From NCBI GenBank assembly GCA_949825065.1, contig OX463849.1, positions 44,834,061 through 44,898,060 on the forward strand: 64,000 nt of DNA, read 5' to 3'. The stretch is from Odontocerum albicorne. Its lineage: Eukaryota > Arthropoda > Insecta > Trichoptera > Odontoceridae. This document shows, in pieces, positions 29,106 through 43,732 of this stretch (positions within the stretch are counted from its first letter, which is position 1; each line of letters opens with the position of its first letter). Both the position numbers and the translations under genes were made by a program. The notes under the pieces were generated by a model. It did no database searches, had not been told where the DNA came from, and saw only the letters and a program-made list of their open reading frames with translations.

Positions 29106-29801
29106 ATGGCAGATACGGCAGCACCCGCGGCGGCATCTCCCGTGCCGGCGACCCCCGCGAAGAAGGCGAAATCTTCGGCTGCCGCCAAGAAGCCGAAGGC
29201 TAAACCGTCCCACCCGAAGACTTCCGAGATGGTGAACAACGCCATCAAGGAGCTGAAGGAGAGGGGCGGATCGTCCCTGCAGGCGATCAAGAAATACATC
29301 TCGGCCAACTACAAGGTCGACGCTGACAAGATCGCTCCCTTCATCAAGAAATACCTGAAGGGCGCCGTCGAGTCGGGCGCGCTCGTCCAGACCAAGGGCA
29401 AGGGCGCTTCCGGCTCGTTCAAACTGGAGGCTTCGAAGGCGAAGGCGTCGTCCGGCGCCAAGAAACCCAAGGCCGCGGCCGGCAGGAAACGTTCGACTTC
29501 CGCCGCCGCCGCTCCGAAGGAGAAGAAGGGTGCCGAGAAGGCGGCCGGAGCCGGCAGGAAGAAGCCCGCAGCGAAGAAGGCGGCCGCCGCCGCCAAGCCG
29601 AAAAAGGCGGCGTCCTCCGCATCCTCGTCTCCGGCGAAGAAGTCCGCGCCCGCGAAGAAGGCCGCCGCGAAGCCGAAGAGCCCGACCAAGGCCAAGAAGA
29701 GCGCGAAGCCGCCCACGAAGAAGCCCAAGGCCCCGAAGCCGAAGAAGGCCGCGGCTCCCAAGAGCAAACCCGCGGCCAAGAAGGCGGCGGCGAAGAAGTA
29801 A
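29106..29801 (+). CDS. H1: Histone H1, unit 3
   Basis: Third copy, same 231-residue product. This is the last H1 of the array in this direction, because unit 3 ends before another H1 begins. Confidence 0.97.
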   Translation: MADTAAPAAASPVPATPAKKAKSSAAAKKPKAKPSHPKTSEMVNNAIKELKERGGSSLQAIKKYISANYKVDADKIAPFIKKYLKGAVESGALVQTKGKGASGSFKLEASKAKASSGAKKPKAAAGRKRSTSAAAAPKEKKGAEKAAGAGRKKPAAKKAAAAAKPKKAASSASSSPAKKSAPAKKAAAKPKSPTKAKKSAKPPTKKPKAPKPKKAAAPKSKPAAKKAAAKK

Positions 29802-30001
29802 ACCGGCACGACGGACGGCACCGCACGTACACGCGAATAATATTCCGCGGTGTGCGTGTATGTTAGCAACAGCACGCCGGGTCACGCGGCTCGATGATGT
29901 ACGCACTACACACGAGATTGACAGACGAGATGGTGGCGATGATGATGATGATGATAGAGGAAGGAGCGTGAACTATGCGAGACTAAACAAAGAAACAAAA
30001 A

Positions 30002-30017
30002 AGCCCTTTTCAGGGCT
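30002..30017 (+). terminator. Histone mRNA 3' stem-loop of H1, unit 3
   Basis: AGCCCTTTTCAGGGCT. Confidence 0.93.
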
Positions 30018-30101
30018 ACCAAACACTTTTATGACGATAAATGAAATGATCAAAGAACTAAAGTAGAAAATAAATATATACATATAAACATATATATACA
30101 T

Positions 30102-30972
<871 letters not shown>

Positions 30973-31833
30973 ACAGACAAAGTGTACATTTCGATAATTT
31001 ATACATTAACTAGTCAATGTATGCACTACCCTTTAGTGTTAGTTATAGTACACACAAAATAATTTATGCAAACTCTAACTAGTTATTGTATGCATTGACG
31101 GTTCGGTGTGTGTCAAAGTATTCATAATGTCCACCAACTTACGGTACACTGGAGTTACCATATGAAAAAAATCCAAAAACTTAAATAAACACTTGCAATC
31201 TGAAAGGAGATATAAAATATGAAAATTTATTCAAAATAATCCTTTAAAGAACATAGATTAATAGTAAAAAAGTTATTGAAATAAATAAGTCATTTTTATT
31301 TCAGAAAAATTATCAAAAAAATATTTTTTATCACTTTGAATCCTAAACAAAGATATGTTGTTGTTCGTGATGACAGCGAAAGAAGCTTACGACGATCATT
31401 ATTAATATTATGGTGTTCTAAAAGGTAAATCGTGAAACATTGTCACCTTTTAACAAAATATTTAAAATTGTGCGAAAATAGAGGACCGCAATGTGTTTCA
31501 TTATTTTTGGGGAAAATCTAACATAGCAATATTATTTTCATTGCATATAAAATATTATTTTGAATAAAAATATGCCTACGAATAAATTAATGTTATGGAT
31601 TTTCAACAAGTGTAATTGTTTCGATTGACAAAATTGCAATTCCTAGCATTATTTTACATTGGCAACATTATAACATGTTGTTATTACTATCTGACATAAC
31701 CTCAAAGTTTCAACTTAAATCACGATTCTTGGATTATGTTTCATTTTTTCTTAAAAAATTCTTCCACTAACCCAAATGTCAAACAAAAATTTAAATGCAA
31801 TTTAGCCTACTTAATTTTCTGACATAAACAACA

Positions 31834-32494
31834 TTTATATCAATTTCAACATTTCCCTGAATTTAGCAAATTTAATTCTTCCCAATGACTTAGTAAAAAT
31901 ATCAGCAATGTTTGAATCTGAATCTATCTTAACAATTTCAACAATTCCATTTTAACATTTTCATGAACATAATGATATTGTACTTCTATATGCTTAGAAT
32001 TTTTTGTAAAGTTTCCATATTTAGCTATAGCAAGAGCTCCAGAATTATCTTCATAAACTTTAATAGGTTGAACAATTTCAACAAAAACATCACTAACAAC
32101 ATTTCTTAAGAAATTTATTTCTGTTAGAGCTTCAGATAATGCAATATATTCTGCAAAGGTAGATGACTTGGAACACACTTTTGTTTTTTGTATTTCCAAA
32201 CTACTTTAATCACTTCAGGCCAGTAACGTCTGTCAACTTTTGCTTCTGCTAGAAGACATCTAACCATATCCATTATTGTTCTATTATATCTCTCCATAGT
32301 ACCATTCAACTCATGTACATGTGTGGACACGACTTTATCTTTATACTTTTTTGTCTTGCAAATTTATATATCTTGTTATTCATATATTCTGTACCATTAT
32401 CACATCTTAATTATTTTATCATTTTTCCAGTTAAATTTTGAATTTCATTTTCATATTCCATAAAACAATCAGAGACTTGACCCTTATAATAATT
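31834..32494 (-). pseudogene. copia relic, unit 3
   Basis: Same fused and interrupted integrase-RNase H remnant as at 3330-3990. Confidence 0.8.
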
Positions 32495-32916
32495 TAATTA
32501 AATCATTCAATAAAAAATAACATTGTTTAAACTTTAGTTTAACAAAGTCATACAATCAACAACTGAAAAGGCTGTTCTGTATAATCACCATCGATGTCTC
32601 CGATCCAGTCTCTGAATCACTATAGAATATCTTCAGCAATTGTATGATGCCAGCGATTATAAAAATCACCTTGAATTCATAGTAACGAAACCGCTTATGT
32701 AACATTATTCATTAAAGAAAATTATAAAATGAAGTAAGGGCTGGTCCATTTCTTCAACTTCAATTCCATAAAAAATACCGTGACTTCACGACTCCAACTC
32801 CACAGCCCTCCTTGATCAATAAAATGAAATTCAATGAAATTCAATGATCAATGAAATTAAAGGAGTAGATAAAAGAAAATATATTTTTTAAATAACACGT
32901 AAGTGTGCATATATAT

Positions 32917-33211
32917 GTTACAGACAAAGTGCACACGCTTCTATCATGAGAATTGTCAATGTGTGGTGGAGTCATTTTCAAACTCGCTCTTTTTAGGTTA
33001 GCTGTCAAAACGCTCATCTGACAGATCTTGTTTGTTCACGATGTGACCAGTTCGTGTCGGCGAGTTCACACACTTACCAGTTAAAGCATACATTATCTAG
33101 TGAAAATATACACGTAATGCAACAATTTATACTGTGACTAAAACTAATTGTTAGTGCATACATTGACCAGTTAATGTATACATTATCCAAATTTAACACT
33201 TTATCTGTAAC
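32917..33211. mobile_element. Short MITE-like copy, unit 3
   Basis: Copy of 4413-4707. Confidence 0.6.
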
Positions 33212-33224
33212 ATATATATGTATA

Positions 33225-33413
33225 TTTTAGGTTTTCAGTTACTTCGCGAACTGTAAATATTGGATTCTGAAATAATAGATACCGTCTCCTGTATATCCAA
33301 AACAGAGAACAATGTTACTAAAGAGTCATCCAGGCCAAAAAAAAAAAAAAAAAAAAAAAATGCTGTAAGGAAGCTGCTGAGGGATCTCCAGGTAGATCAG
33401 TGAAAACCTAAAA
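33225..33413. mobile_element. Palindromic MITE, unit 3 (right arm deleted)
   Basis: A 36-bp deletion after CCAGGTAGATC (about 33398) removes most of the right inverted-repeat arm that is intact in units 1 and 2. The A24 run is unchanged. This is a unit-specific mutation that has not been homogenised. Confidence 0.75.
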
Positions 33414-33450
33414 TAAACATATATAACCCTTCGCTAAAACCAAACAAAAA

Positions 33451-34180
<730 letters not shown>

Positions 34181-34196
34181 GGCCCTGAAAAGGGCC
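34181..34196 (-). terminator. Histone mRNA 3' stem-loop of H4, unit 3
   Basis: Minus strand GGCCCTTTTCAGGGCC. Confidence 0.95.
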
Positions 34197-34244
34197 GTTT
34201 TGTCTAGCAGGTAGGTGGGTGGCGGCGGATGTGCCAGGACGAGC

Positions 34245-35247
<1,003 letters not shown>

Positions 35248-35313
35248 ATAGTCGCGTGAGCGATAATTTATTGTGACTGACACTGCAGAAAACACACACG
35301 CATCACATCAAAA

Positions 35314-35329
35314 GGCCCTTTTCAGGGCC
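35314..35329 (+). terminator. Histone mRNA 3' stem-loop of H3, unit 3
   Basis: GGCCCTTTTCAGGGCC. Confidence 0.95.
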
Positions 35330-36388
35330 GCAAATTGATTTTTTTTTAGATATTATTATTTTTTTTAGATATCGTGAAAGTTAGTTCTCCTCCTCGGCCG
35401 CGCGGCATATTTAATCATCGGTAATTGATTAAACATTTTGAAATTCAACTTTTTTTTTTTTTTTTTTACAATAATAACAACGACACGAACATCGTTGTGT
35501 GTCAAAATAACAATACTAGTAACGAGTGTGCCGCGAGGTTTAGATTTTGCGAGAGTAGGTACCGACGACACCTACCGCCAGATATATTAATTAAAAGTAA
35601 TATTTATTTGTTTAGAAAAAAGTTAATTGTCTATGTTTCGCGCGTGCGCGCTAGGCACGGCGTCGTCATGTCAACGACAAACAAACACCTGTCAATTATC
35701 GTTTTGACGTTTCATAATGTATCGTTTCCAGTTTATGTTGAATTATTGTTAAAAAGAAAAAAGAAATTATGCATTTCTTTCTTCCGATTGTCATTATTAT
35801 TATTATTATTATTATTGTTTTTTTTTTTTTTTTTTCGTCTCTTACTTGTTTATTTGAATGTTTCTTTTATTTTAACTATATATTCAGACGGAGGATATTT
35901 AATTACGATTCGCCGCGAGATTAAAGTTCTCGAAAAATCTAATTATTCCTGTTGTTCTGACAACATACATATGTGAGCGTTGTCCCACTAAAAACGAATC
36001 AAAGTTCTTCACCACTAAAAAATAAGTCTTCCACTATTACGCGAGTCTACTTGGTTGAGTTTTGTGATATACCATACACATACATACATACATATGTTAA
36101 ATTTAATATTGAATTATTACTCTTTTTATTATTATTACTAATCCTTTTTTGTTTTTTTTTTTTTTTTTTTTTTATATCCTGTACATGCCAGTTTAAGGTG
36201 AAGTTTTGTATTATCATCATTATTATTATTATTATTTTTTTAAAATTTTTTTTTTTTATTTTATTTTATTTTGTTGTTGGCAGTAATTTTAAGTGCTTGC
36301 CTTTAAGTGCTTGCTTGTGTACTATCGCCAGCCATTAGTAAAACAGCGGGCGAGGGCTTTATACACAATCTTAATAAATAAATATATG
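35330..36388. other. H3-H2A spacer, proximal part, unit 3
   Basis: Copy of 6856-7914; no gene. Confidence 0.6.
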
Positions 36389-36574
36389 TTATTGTATATG
36401 TTATTTACAGTTAAGGTGGCTATATGGTCAACATCGTGGAGGTAATAAGGGGAGACACATCGTCGTTATTTGTTTTTATCGAGCACCGTTTATTCCACTT
36501 TTCATAGTCGTACAACCGTTCCTGTTTCGAGGCTTTCTTTCTTTCACCTCATCGTTATAAAAAAAAAAACTGAA
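36389..36574 (-). mobile_element. Penelope-like terminus relic, unit 3
   Basis: Copy of 7915-8100. Confidence 0.65.
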
Positions 36575-36737
36575 TATAAACGTTGATTTTGGAAAACAAA
36601 CAGATCACATAGATAATTTTAAATATTTATTATAATAATAATATGCTGTCCTGCGAATGGATGAATGAATGAATTTCAGTAAGCCGGAGCCGGCCGAATG
36701 GTCAGTAATTATATCTACCAAACAACGACGACTCGGC

Positions 36738-36914
36738 TCAGATAGGTAGTCCAAGTGGTGAATAGCTTATTCGGAGTCTCGGTCCAATGGTAGGACGCCA
36801 TACTCGTTCATCGGATAATTTCCGACTGTTAAATCCGAAATTTAGGTTTATACTGAATGGGTGTGAGTGAAAAATAATGAAGGCGAGATGATGGTGAATG
36901 AAATAAAACAGATA
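36738..36914 (-). mobile_element. LINE 3'-tail relic, unit 3
   Basis: Copy of 8264-8440. Confidence 0.55.
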
Positions 36915-37017
36915 GGCAGGCAGTACCACCACCTAAATACCGTGCGCTGAGCGACACGCGCTCGCTCACTCACTCGTATTATCAAAAGATTTATATAATC
37001 GCTAATATATATTTGTT

Positions 37018-37033
37018 GGCCCTGAAAAGGGCC
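37018..37033 (-). terminator. Histone mRNA 3' stem-loop of H2A, unit 3
   Basis: Minus strand GGCCCTTTTCAGGGCC. Confidence 0.95.
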
Positions 37034-37085
37034 TTTTGTTGATTGAATGTCTTAAAGGTCTACACGATAAATGCCACCACGAGCT

Positions 37086-37812
<727 letters not shown>

Positions 37813-38187
37813 ATGCCGCCCAAGACGAGTGGAAAGGCCGCCAAGAAGTCCGGCAAGGCCCAGAAGAACATCTCCAAGGGGGACAAGAAGAAGACCAAGC
37901 GAAGGAGGAAGGAATCGTACGCCATCTACATCTACAAGGTGCTGAAGCAGGTGCACCCCGACACCGGCATCAGCAGCAAGGCGATGAGCATCATGAACAG
38001 TTTCGTCAACGACATCTTCGAGCGCATCGCCGCCGAGGCCTCCCGTCTCGCCCACTACAACAAGAGGAGCACCATCACCAGCAGGGAGATCCAGACCGCC
38101 GTCAGGCTCCTGCTCCCCGGCGAGTTGGCCAAGCACGCCGTCAGCGAGGGCACCAAAGCCGTCACCAAGTACACCAGCAGCAAGTGA
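37813..38187 (+). CDS. H2B: Histone H2B, unit 3
   Basis: Same 124-residue product; the last histone gene before the array ends 1.5 kb further on. Confidence 0.99.
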   Translation: MPPKTSGKAAKKSGKAQKNISKGDKKKTKRRRKESYAIYIYKVLKQVHPDTGISSKAMSIMNSFVNDIFERIAAEASRLAHYNKRSTITSREIQTAVRLLLPGELAKHAVSEGTKAVTKYTSSK

Positions 38188-38348
38188 ACGACGACTGCGA
38201 CCGACCGACGATGATGATTATGACGACGACAGGCCTCCTCCGCCTCCGGCCGACCTGCCGGGTGACGTGGGCCTCGCTCACTCGCCCGGGGACTTGATCA
38301 ATCAATCAATCAATCGAATCGATCTATATCTATCTATCTATCACAAAA

Positions 38349-38364
38349 GGCCCTTTTCAGGGCC
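38349..38364 (+). terminator. Histone mRNA 3' stem-loop of H2B, unit 3
   Basis: GGCCCTTTTCAGGGCC, followed by AACAATAATATG. Confidence 0.95.
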
Positions 38365-38487
38365 AACAATAATATGACGGACAAAAAGAAAGAAAATCGA
38401 GAACCTTAGACCAGAGAGAGAGATAGATATGCATAATGATAATAATAAAAATAAAATAAAAAAAATAAAAAAAAAAATAAAAAAATA

Positions 38488-38648
<161 letters not shown>

Positions 38649-39188
38649 CAGATTACGACCGACTATGAATTCATACTCTTATCCCCTGCCCGTTGTTATC
38701 ATTATTATTATTAATATCATTATTAATACCACCGCCATAATAATAATAGCGAATGATTACTTTACGGGGCTGCACAATAATAATCGCACCACGCACTCCA
38801 ATCAGTCGGTTCGTCAGTCATTCCGCTGATCATCTACGTACTGTGATCACTAGCCCCCCCTAACTCGATCGATCGCTTACTTACTACTTACGCGTGTAAG
38901 ATCGTTTATTTTACTTTCACTTATATCAATTCACCCTTTAGTCCGTCGCAATATGACAAAGACAAAACACACGTACAGAGACAGCACTCGATACAATATT
39001 ATGTATAATCGATCAATCAATTAATCGTGACATTCTACCACCCGCACTCAACTGTCATTCTGACAGATGAGATCTGACAGACAGGCAGGCTGGCCAACCG
39101 CGCGGTTATAAATTCATATTCTTCATCAAGAGCTTTTTTTTTTTTCTTCTTCTTCTTCTTTTTTTTTCTTTCATTTCATTGTCTATGA

Positions 39189-39369
39189 ATTACGATATTT
39201 TGTTTAAAGTTAAGGCATTAACGCTGTCTGTCGAGGTTTAAAGATATTTTTTTTTTTTTTTTGTTATCAAATACTGTTTTATCGAACACTGTTTATTCCA
39301 CTTGGAATAAAAATAATTATTATTATTTAATAAACAGTGTTTGATGAAATGAATAACAATCACGATATT
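39189..39369 (-). mobile_element. Second Penelope-like terminus relic, unit 3
   Basis: Copy of 10715-10895. Confidence 0.7.
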
Positions 39370-39696
39370 ATTATTATTATTATTATTATCGAACGTGCGT
39401 GAAGGGAGCGTAGCGTCAAGTGGCGCGAACCCTGCCTCGCGGTCAGATGGATAGATCCGATAGTGACAGAACATTCATTCATTCGTTCGTTCATTAATTA
39501 ATTAATTAAGTAAAAAAAAAAATTATTTAAAAAAATATTTATTTATTTATTGCCGACATACAGGTTTCGGTGGTATCGTATCGGACGATAGCTGACCGAT
39601 CGACCTATCTATCTATCTATCTATCTGCGTACGTATTCGTACTCTATAGATTCCTTCTATAGATTCCCGCCGGACGCGTCCTGTCGCGTTTCGACT

Positions 39697-39698
39697 AT
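39697..39698. other. Right boundary of the histone array
   Basis: Identity with units 1 and 2 holds through CGCGTTTCGACTA (matches up to 11223 and 28038) and stops at once: units 1 and 2 continue GGCAATG, this copy continues TAATCCCACC. About 400 bp of the unit and the next H1 are missing. Confidence 0.95.
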
Positions 39699-40654
39699 AA
39701 TCCCACCCACCCTCCCGAGGTAATTGTCATTATTAGCGGACCTCTTCGTCCTTGATAATGTAAAAGAGAGATGCAAAGTACATCTGTCCCGTGTTTTTTC
39801 TGTCATACTTAGACAACCTTTTACATTCAGAATTATATTTGCGTAGATTTTTTAAGTTTTTGTTTAGTATTACAATATTAATTTCTTAATGTATTTTACT
39901 CAACATCATTTTATATTTTTATGATAGATTTTAGTGATATTTAATATTTGTAAATCCGGATTGTTTAAAATATATAAATCTGCCCACCGACCGATGGTTT
40001 TTGGACAATATTACACAAGACGTGATTTTACAATAACCAATGAAATGTCTTTCTGTTCTCCATTGTGTGTGTGGGTTGGATATATTATATTATGTGCTCC
40101 GCTGATAACCAGTAGGTAACTGTACATAAATATATTTCAAACATGTGGAATTGATTGGACGTGTATGATAAACACGAATATGTTCGGTGCGCGTTAAAAT
40201 ATTGAATTGAGATAACTGAAAAGATCGCTTTCAATTGACATAATGTATTATAGACAATTCTCAAGAATAAAACGGGATTTCTTATTACTTTGGAAGTGTA
40301 ATACAAGTTTTTGAAGTTTGCGTGAATTGAATTGCCGTCAGTTATTTATTTTTCTGACTGAATCGTCTGTCCTATAGATAATGCATTTTCTAACGTTAAC
40401 TTTAATTTCTATCTTCGTATCGACATAACCTTACATTTTCTGTCATTTTTAAGATTTGAAATATGGTCGAGGTTGAAAATATTTAGAAATTATCTTCACT
40501 TTTATATTCCAGAGACCGTTTATTTTCATTCAATCTGTCATCATCACATTTTCCTCCAAAAAAGATGATTTAGTTTTATTTATAATTGTAAAAATGTAAT
40601 ATCAATTTTAAAATGTCTGACTTTTTAACTTGAAGTTTTATTCATTTATATTGA
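39698..40654. other. Unique AT-rich flank, no gene seen
   Basis: First non-histone DNA. Only short, unconvincing open frames. No repeat or RNA signature recognised. Confidence 0.5.
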
Positions 40655-41338
40655 ATATCACTTAACCGGTAGCACACTTTATGGCAGTAGTTATATCATT
40701 TAGCCGGTAGCACACTTTATATCAGTAGCTATATCATTTAGCTGGTAGCACACTTTATATCAGTAGTCATATCATTTAGCCGGTAGCACACTTTATGGCA
40801 GTATTTATATCATTTAGCCGGTAGCACACTTTATGGCAGTAGTTATATCATTTAGCCGGTAGCACACTTTATGGCAGTAGTTATATCATTTAGCCGGTAA
40901 CACACTTTATGGCAGTAGTTATATCATTTAGCCGGTAACACACTTTATGGCAGTAGTTATATCATTTAGCTGGTAGCACACTTTATATCAATAGTAATAT
41001 CATTTAGCCGGTAGCACACTTTATGGCAGTAGTTATATCATTTAGCCGGTAGCACACTTTATGGCAGTAGTTATATCATTTAGCCGGTAACACACTTTAT
41101 GTCAGTAGTAATATCATTTAGCCGGTAGCACACTTTATGGCAGTAGTTATATCATTTAGCTGGTAGCACACTTTATATCAATAGTAATATCATTTAGCCG
41201 GTAGCACACTTTATGGCAGTAGTTATATCATTTAGCCGGTAACACACTTTATGTCAGTAGTAATATCATTTAGCCGGTAGCACACTTTATATCAGTAGTA
41301 ATATCATTTAGCCGGTAGCACACTTTATATCAGTAGTA
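40655..41338. repeat. 38-bp tandem repeat, 18 copies
   Basis: Unit contains GCCGGTAGCACACTTTATGG and CAGTAGTTATATCATTTA. Variants (ATATCA/GTCA for GGCA, TAACACAC for TAGCACAC) alternate in blocks, which suggests higher-order duplication. Confidence 0.95.
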
Positions 41339-42788
41339 AATATCCTAAAATATTTTCGCAGCCCCCTTATCTTTATTATAACTCCAGAAAATCCCTTTTC
41401 GCATAAATAAGTAGAAACAAAGGACACCAAATGTTGAGTGGCGTCGGCAAACAGACGGGGATATTCACACATTGGATGTGAATAATTTATTTATTTTATT
41501 GAATATGCTTTCGATCGTGTGACTTTTTAATTCTAAACAAAACAATTTTTTTTCCAAATATATCTTCTTTATTATGGTAAATTAATCTCACATACCCCGA
41601 TTGGATAAGAATTATATTGAACAATTCTTAATATTTCGAATGAACCGCTCGCCGAGATCGTCCACCCACAATCGGTGGAATTCTACGACAAGTGATATCA
41701 TTTGACGTTGGTATTTCTTTGATTTCATTAACCTCTGATATTCCGAATAGTTAAGAGCTTTATACTGCGGATACTTTGTTTTTAAATTCCTTCATTTGTT
41801 TGGTTTCAGACATTCATTCCAAAGGATTTCACCGCACTGTTGCTTCGGAATTCCATCCATTTCTACGCCGATAAATCCCAATTTGACATAACTCCTACCG
41901 TATTTCCTTTGTTTACGTTTACATAATTTTTAAATTAACCACTATTATTTCCCATTTGAGATGCGTTTATATCATCACCAGAACTATCACTATCACCGTT
42001 TTCACTAATTCTTTTTAAAACACATATTTAGAAAATTAAATAATGTTTCTTGTTTGCTCATTTTATAAGGGAATAAATTTTTGAGAAATCACAAATAAAT
42101 TTAATAAAAAAGTAAACACAATAATTCAATATCCAAATTCAAAAATAACAGCGCATGTACAACAATCTCACGAGAACTATTAGATTAGGTTAGCGTAACC
42201 TGACGTATCAGTGTGTTCGTGTGCCTGTCAACAGCGTCACGAGGGTAATGCGAGCGTAGCGGTCGCCCCGAGCGCCACGAGGTCCCCTTAAACACTTCGT
42301 GTCCCCCCCGAGTAAGAATCGTCGCTCTGACATATTGGACACTGTTAAGGTGATGGTGACAAGTCAACGGTGTTAAATGTATAATCAAGCGGCTGCAACT
42401 CGCCAGCTCACTCTCACAATGCGCATTTTATAATTCACGTAAGGATTAGTTTGCCTCAAAACAGATTGAGGATTAAACCATTTTTATTCATCGCTGAATA
42501 GCCATAAATCTCAATATGGGTGATAAAATATACTTAAGACTTTGGACTCCCCTAGAATAACCTTCCCTTCCGCCCGACGCCTGATTCTGAACAGGTTTAG
42601 TTAAAAATATTACGTTCCTATCTCTTCCTTTCATCAGATGGTTTTAACCTTTTCCATTGAAATATTATTCTACACTGCTCTATGAAGAAGAAACGGTGTA
42701 AATTTAGTACGTATTAACAATTTCCTCGTACCGGATCGAATTCTTAATTTCTAAACCTAAAACGTACTAAAAAAGTCACATTAAATAG
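41339..42788. other. Mostly anonymous flank
   Basis: AT-rich; apart from the frame at 41612-41790 (minus) nothing gene-like was recognised. A more GC-rich patch at about 42220-42310 has no clear feature. Confidence 0.45.
41612..41790 (-). pseudogene. Possible coding relic, family unknown
   Basis: On the minus strand a frame of about 56 codons reads KYPQYKALNYSEYQRLMKSK, then KYQRQMISLVVEFHRLWVDD and LGERFIRNIKNCSI, then stop. The composition (amphipathic, Trp/Tyr/Arg) looks protein-like. Just upstream in another frame lies an acidic stretch SENGDSDSSGDDINASQ. No ATG is in frame near it. I do not recognise the family; a decayed transposon protein is the simplest guess. Confidence 0.3.
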
Positions 42789-43210
42789 TGTAACAGCTAA
42801 TTAGTAAAGAGAAACTGACCGCCGAGTGCCTGATATTACTTTTCCACTAGACTCACGGAACCGGAAGATCGGTCTTCTTCTGGATGAGCGATGACTGAAG
42901 AAATTCTCAAACTATTTGATACTAGGCGCCGGCCGATATAAAGACTAGAATCGAGAATAATACTTACACATATAGTAGAATAATACAAGCCGACTAATTG
43001 AGAATAACCACAGCGAGATGTGCGATCGGATAAGCATAAAAATAATGTAGAATAATAAGGAGAGAGTTTAATATGGAGAGAGTTTAATATATAAAATACA
43101 CACGCAGTAGTAGAAAGAAGGCTCCAACACGGATTCAAATAAAAACACTGGATGGTTTATACGAGAGTACACTCTCGTCTCGCCCTCTCTAAAATTATCA
43201 TTCGGTTACA
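42789..43210 (+). mobile_element. Possible solo LTR
   Basis: A 422-bp block starts TGTAAC and ends GTTACA (inverted ends of LTR type). It contains GATATAAAG (possible TATA) and CAAATAAAAAC (possible poly-A signal) in the order expected of an LTR. No matching 4-6 bp target duplication flanks it (AATAG vs TTCAT), and no second copy is in the window. Confidence 0.3.
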
Positions 43211-43732
43211 TTCATCATTTTTACAAAAGTGTCGGATAGAACTTTAAAGAGAAACTTTGCGCAGAGTTGCTAAATATGGAGACTAATTTTCAGATTTTAA
43301 TAATATAGAAAATTACTTTATTAAAAATTTTACTGAAACGAGGAATTGATAAAAATAGAACAAATTTGTATTGAAAAGTACCGTAAAAAAAAAGAGACAT
43401 ATTTGAATACATGGAAGATTTCATAAAGCTGCGTAGAGATGACTATAGAAAGTTTAAACAGAATAATACAGCCGGCTCGGAAGTGCAGAACACGGGGCAA
43501 GTGTCGGTTACATTGGAAGGACTACTCGTACTATGTTAGTACTGAATGGAAAACAGAAAGTAGAAAGATGTAGCGAAGATACTCTTGAATTCAACTTTTA
43601 AAAAATAACATCTCGGAAATATCTCCAATAAATGAAAAGTGTTGTAAATGATGACAGGATGGCATCACCGTGTCACGGTAGCTATAACCGATGATACTCG
43701 AGGTGTCTTCAATCTTTGGATAGTTAATAATA
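43211..43732. other. Unique flank before mariner, no gene seen
   Basis: AT-rich, no features recognised up to the TA dinucleotide at 43731-43732. Confidence 0.5.
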
